Positions 6,701-6,854 of a stretch of DNA of 6,854 nucleotides are shown here, in pieces (position 1 is the first letter of the stretch; each line of letters opens with the position of its first letter). The notes below the pieces were generated by a model that was not told where the DNA came from, ran no database searches, and saw only the letters and a program-made list of their open reading frames with translations. This stretch comes from Actinomycetota bacterium (GTDB lineage Bacteria; Actinomycetota; Actinomycetes; Nanopelagicales; Nanopelagicaceae). Both the position numbers and the translations under genes were made by a program. Location: assembly GCA_009702525.1 (NCBI GenBank), contig WLHW01000060.1, positions 1 to 6,854 of the forward strand. The letters run 5' to 3'.

Positions 6701-6854
6701 ATATTTTGCTAACGTTCCGCGCTCAAAGAGTCCGATAGCCGCGTTTAATGCAGTCTGCCCACCCAGCGTCGCAAGAACTGCGTCCGGTTTTTCATGGGCG
6801 ATAATTTTCTCAATTACTTCAGGAGTGATTGGTTCTATGTATGTAGCATCCGCA
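3773..6854 (-). CDS. carB: Carbamoyl-phosphate synthase large subunit (partial, 5' end off the window)
   Basis: Here 1026 residues to the stop are visible; by comparison with family members (about 1070-1100) some 60 N-terminal residues lie beyond the right edge. The frame is open to the edge and already reads ADATYIEPITPEV there, a conserved early segment, so the gene does not start inside the window. CarB uses ammonia from CarA, bicarbonate and two ATP to make carbamoyl phosphate for pyrimidines and arginine. The first ATP-grasp half shows VIRPSFTMGG (nucleotides about 6535-6506) and EMNPRVSRSSALASKATG. A helical oligomerisation region follows. The second half starts near IILGSGPNRIGQGIEFDYS (about 5362-5306) and has LVRPSYVLGGRG and EANPRASRTVPFVSKSTG. 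The C-terminal MGS-like allosteric domain covers about 4186-3776, with ATQGTAEFL and an INTPVGRGTRQDGW loop. Both ATP sites look intact. The stop precedes pyrK by one base. Confidence 0.97.
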   Translation of the reverse strand, partial: ADATYIEPITPEVIEKIIAHEKPDAVLATLGGQTALNAAIGLFERGTLAKYGVKLIGADVAAIQRGENRELFRAIVEKVGGESALSIICHTMEDIFTAVETLNYPVVIRPSFTMGGLGSGIAFNEEELRQIAGAGLRHSPTSEVLLEESIIGWKEYELEVMRDRKDNVVIVCSIENVDPMGVHTGDSITVAPAMTLTDVEYQRLRDLSLRIIREVGVDTGGCNIQFAVNPENGRIIVIEMNPRVSRSSALASKATGFPIAKIATKLAIGYTLDEIQNDITKVTPASFEPTLDYVVVKMPRFAFEKFADADSRLTTTMKSVGEAMAIGRSFSEALMKALRSLERKEAIFSWNDVGVGEKDQLLSQISVPTEYRLQQVQRAMWAGATIDEVFKACKIDPWYLRQIEIINQQAVQIAVPGELTPQILRTAKANGFSDNQIGKIRGISEDEVRRIRHHLSIRPVYKTVDTCAAEFEAFTPYHYSSYEEETEVRPRTVPAVIILGSGPNRIGQGIEFDYSCVHASFALRAAGYETIMINCNPETVSTDYDTSNRLYFEPLTLEDVLEVIHAETQAGPLLGVITQLGGQTPLGLAAGLKANGVTILGTSPEAINLAEERGAFGNILFEQELTAPEFGMAASQLEAITIATRIGYPVLVRPSYVLGGRGMEIVYDDQSLAGFIARATDITPDHPVLVDRFLDSAIEIDVDALFDGDELFLGGVMEHIEEAGIHSGDSACVLPSMTVSPDSLSEIKQATLKIARGVGVRGLINIQFAIADSKLYVLEANPRASRTVPFVSKSTGVPLAKAAARISVGSSIAELRAEGLLPTSGDGVAHGVSVKEAVLPWNRFRRLDGRGVDAVLGPEMRSTGEVMGISPTFGESYAKSQIAAFGPLPKTGTVFISLADKNKAHGVDAAAGLSTLGFRILATQGTAEFLASHGVPSVTVRKNSEGKGPMGERTIVDMINSGDIDLVINTPVGRGTRQDGWAIRTAAVQRSIPIITTTAGFNAAVEGIRFLQSSELSIKSIQEWLA
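3776..4186 (-). other. MGS-like allosteric domain of CarB
   Basis: This is the C-terminal regulatory domain within carB, starting near PKTGTVFISLADKNK. The glycine-rich ATQGTAEFL turn and the VRKNSEGKGP lysine region correspond to the effector pocket that binds UMP (inhibitor) in CarB proteins. Feedback by UMP on the first step of this cluster is expected from family knowledge; the sequence shows only that the domain is complete. Confidence 0.8.

Overview
This window is one compact, single-direction gene cluster. All six genes lie on the minus strand, so the transcription order runs from the right edge to the left edge: carB (5' end beyond the window) > pyrK-like > pyrD > pyrF > mihF-gmk fusion > rpoZ > coaBC (3' end beyond the window). 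Both strands were read; almost every base is coding. The largest non-coding gap is 28 bases, and no RNA gene, mobile element, CRISPR array, terminator or long repeat was seen.

The order pyrimidine genes > integration host factor > guanylate kinase > RNA polymerase omega > CoaBC is the classic actinobacterial arrangement. The omega sequence and the mycobacterial-type integration host factor (mIHF) domain also point to Actinobacteria. Base composition is modest for that phylum (roughly 30-55% GC in the lines I counted by eye). Together with the very tight packing, this suggests a streamlined low-GC lineage such as the freshwater acI/Nanopelagicales group. The lineage is an inference; the phylum is well supported.

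Region by region: 3773-6854 is the large subunit of carbamoyl-phosphate synthetase, the first step of UMP synthesis. At 1288-3771 are the FAD/2Fe-2S electron-transfer subunit and catalytic subunit of a class 1B dihydroorotate dehydrogenase, followed by a type 1 OMP decarboxylase, i.e. the fourth and sixth steps. At 406-1278 an mIHF DNA-binding domain and a complete guanylate kinase are joined in one open reading frame. Positions 129-377 encode omega, and 1-113 the first 37 residues of CoaBC.

The junctions are a 1-base gap, a 4-base ATGA overlap, an 11-base overlap with a strong Shine-Dalgarno, a 9-base gap, a 28-base gap and a 15-base gap. This fits one polycistronic transcript with translational coupling. 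Functionally it groups UMP synthesis, GMP to GDP conversion, a nucleoid protein, an RNA polymerase subunit and a CoA enzyme (bacterial CoaB generally uses CTP, a pyrimidine product). The most noteworthy item is the mIHF-Gmk fusion; the rest is conserved housekeeping content.
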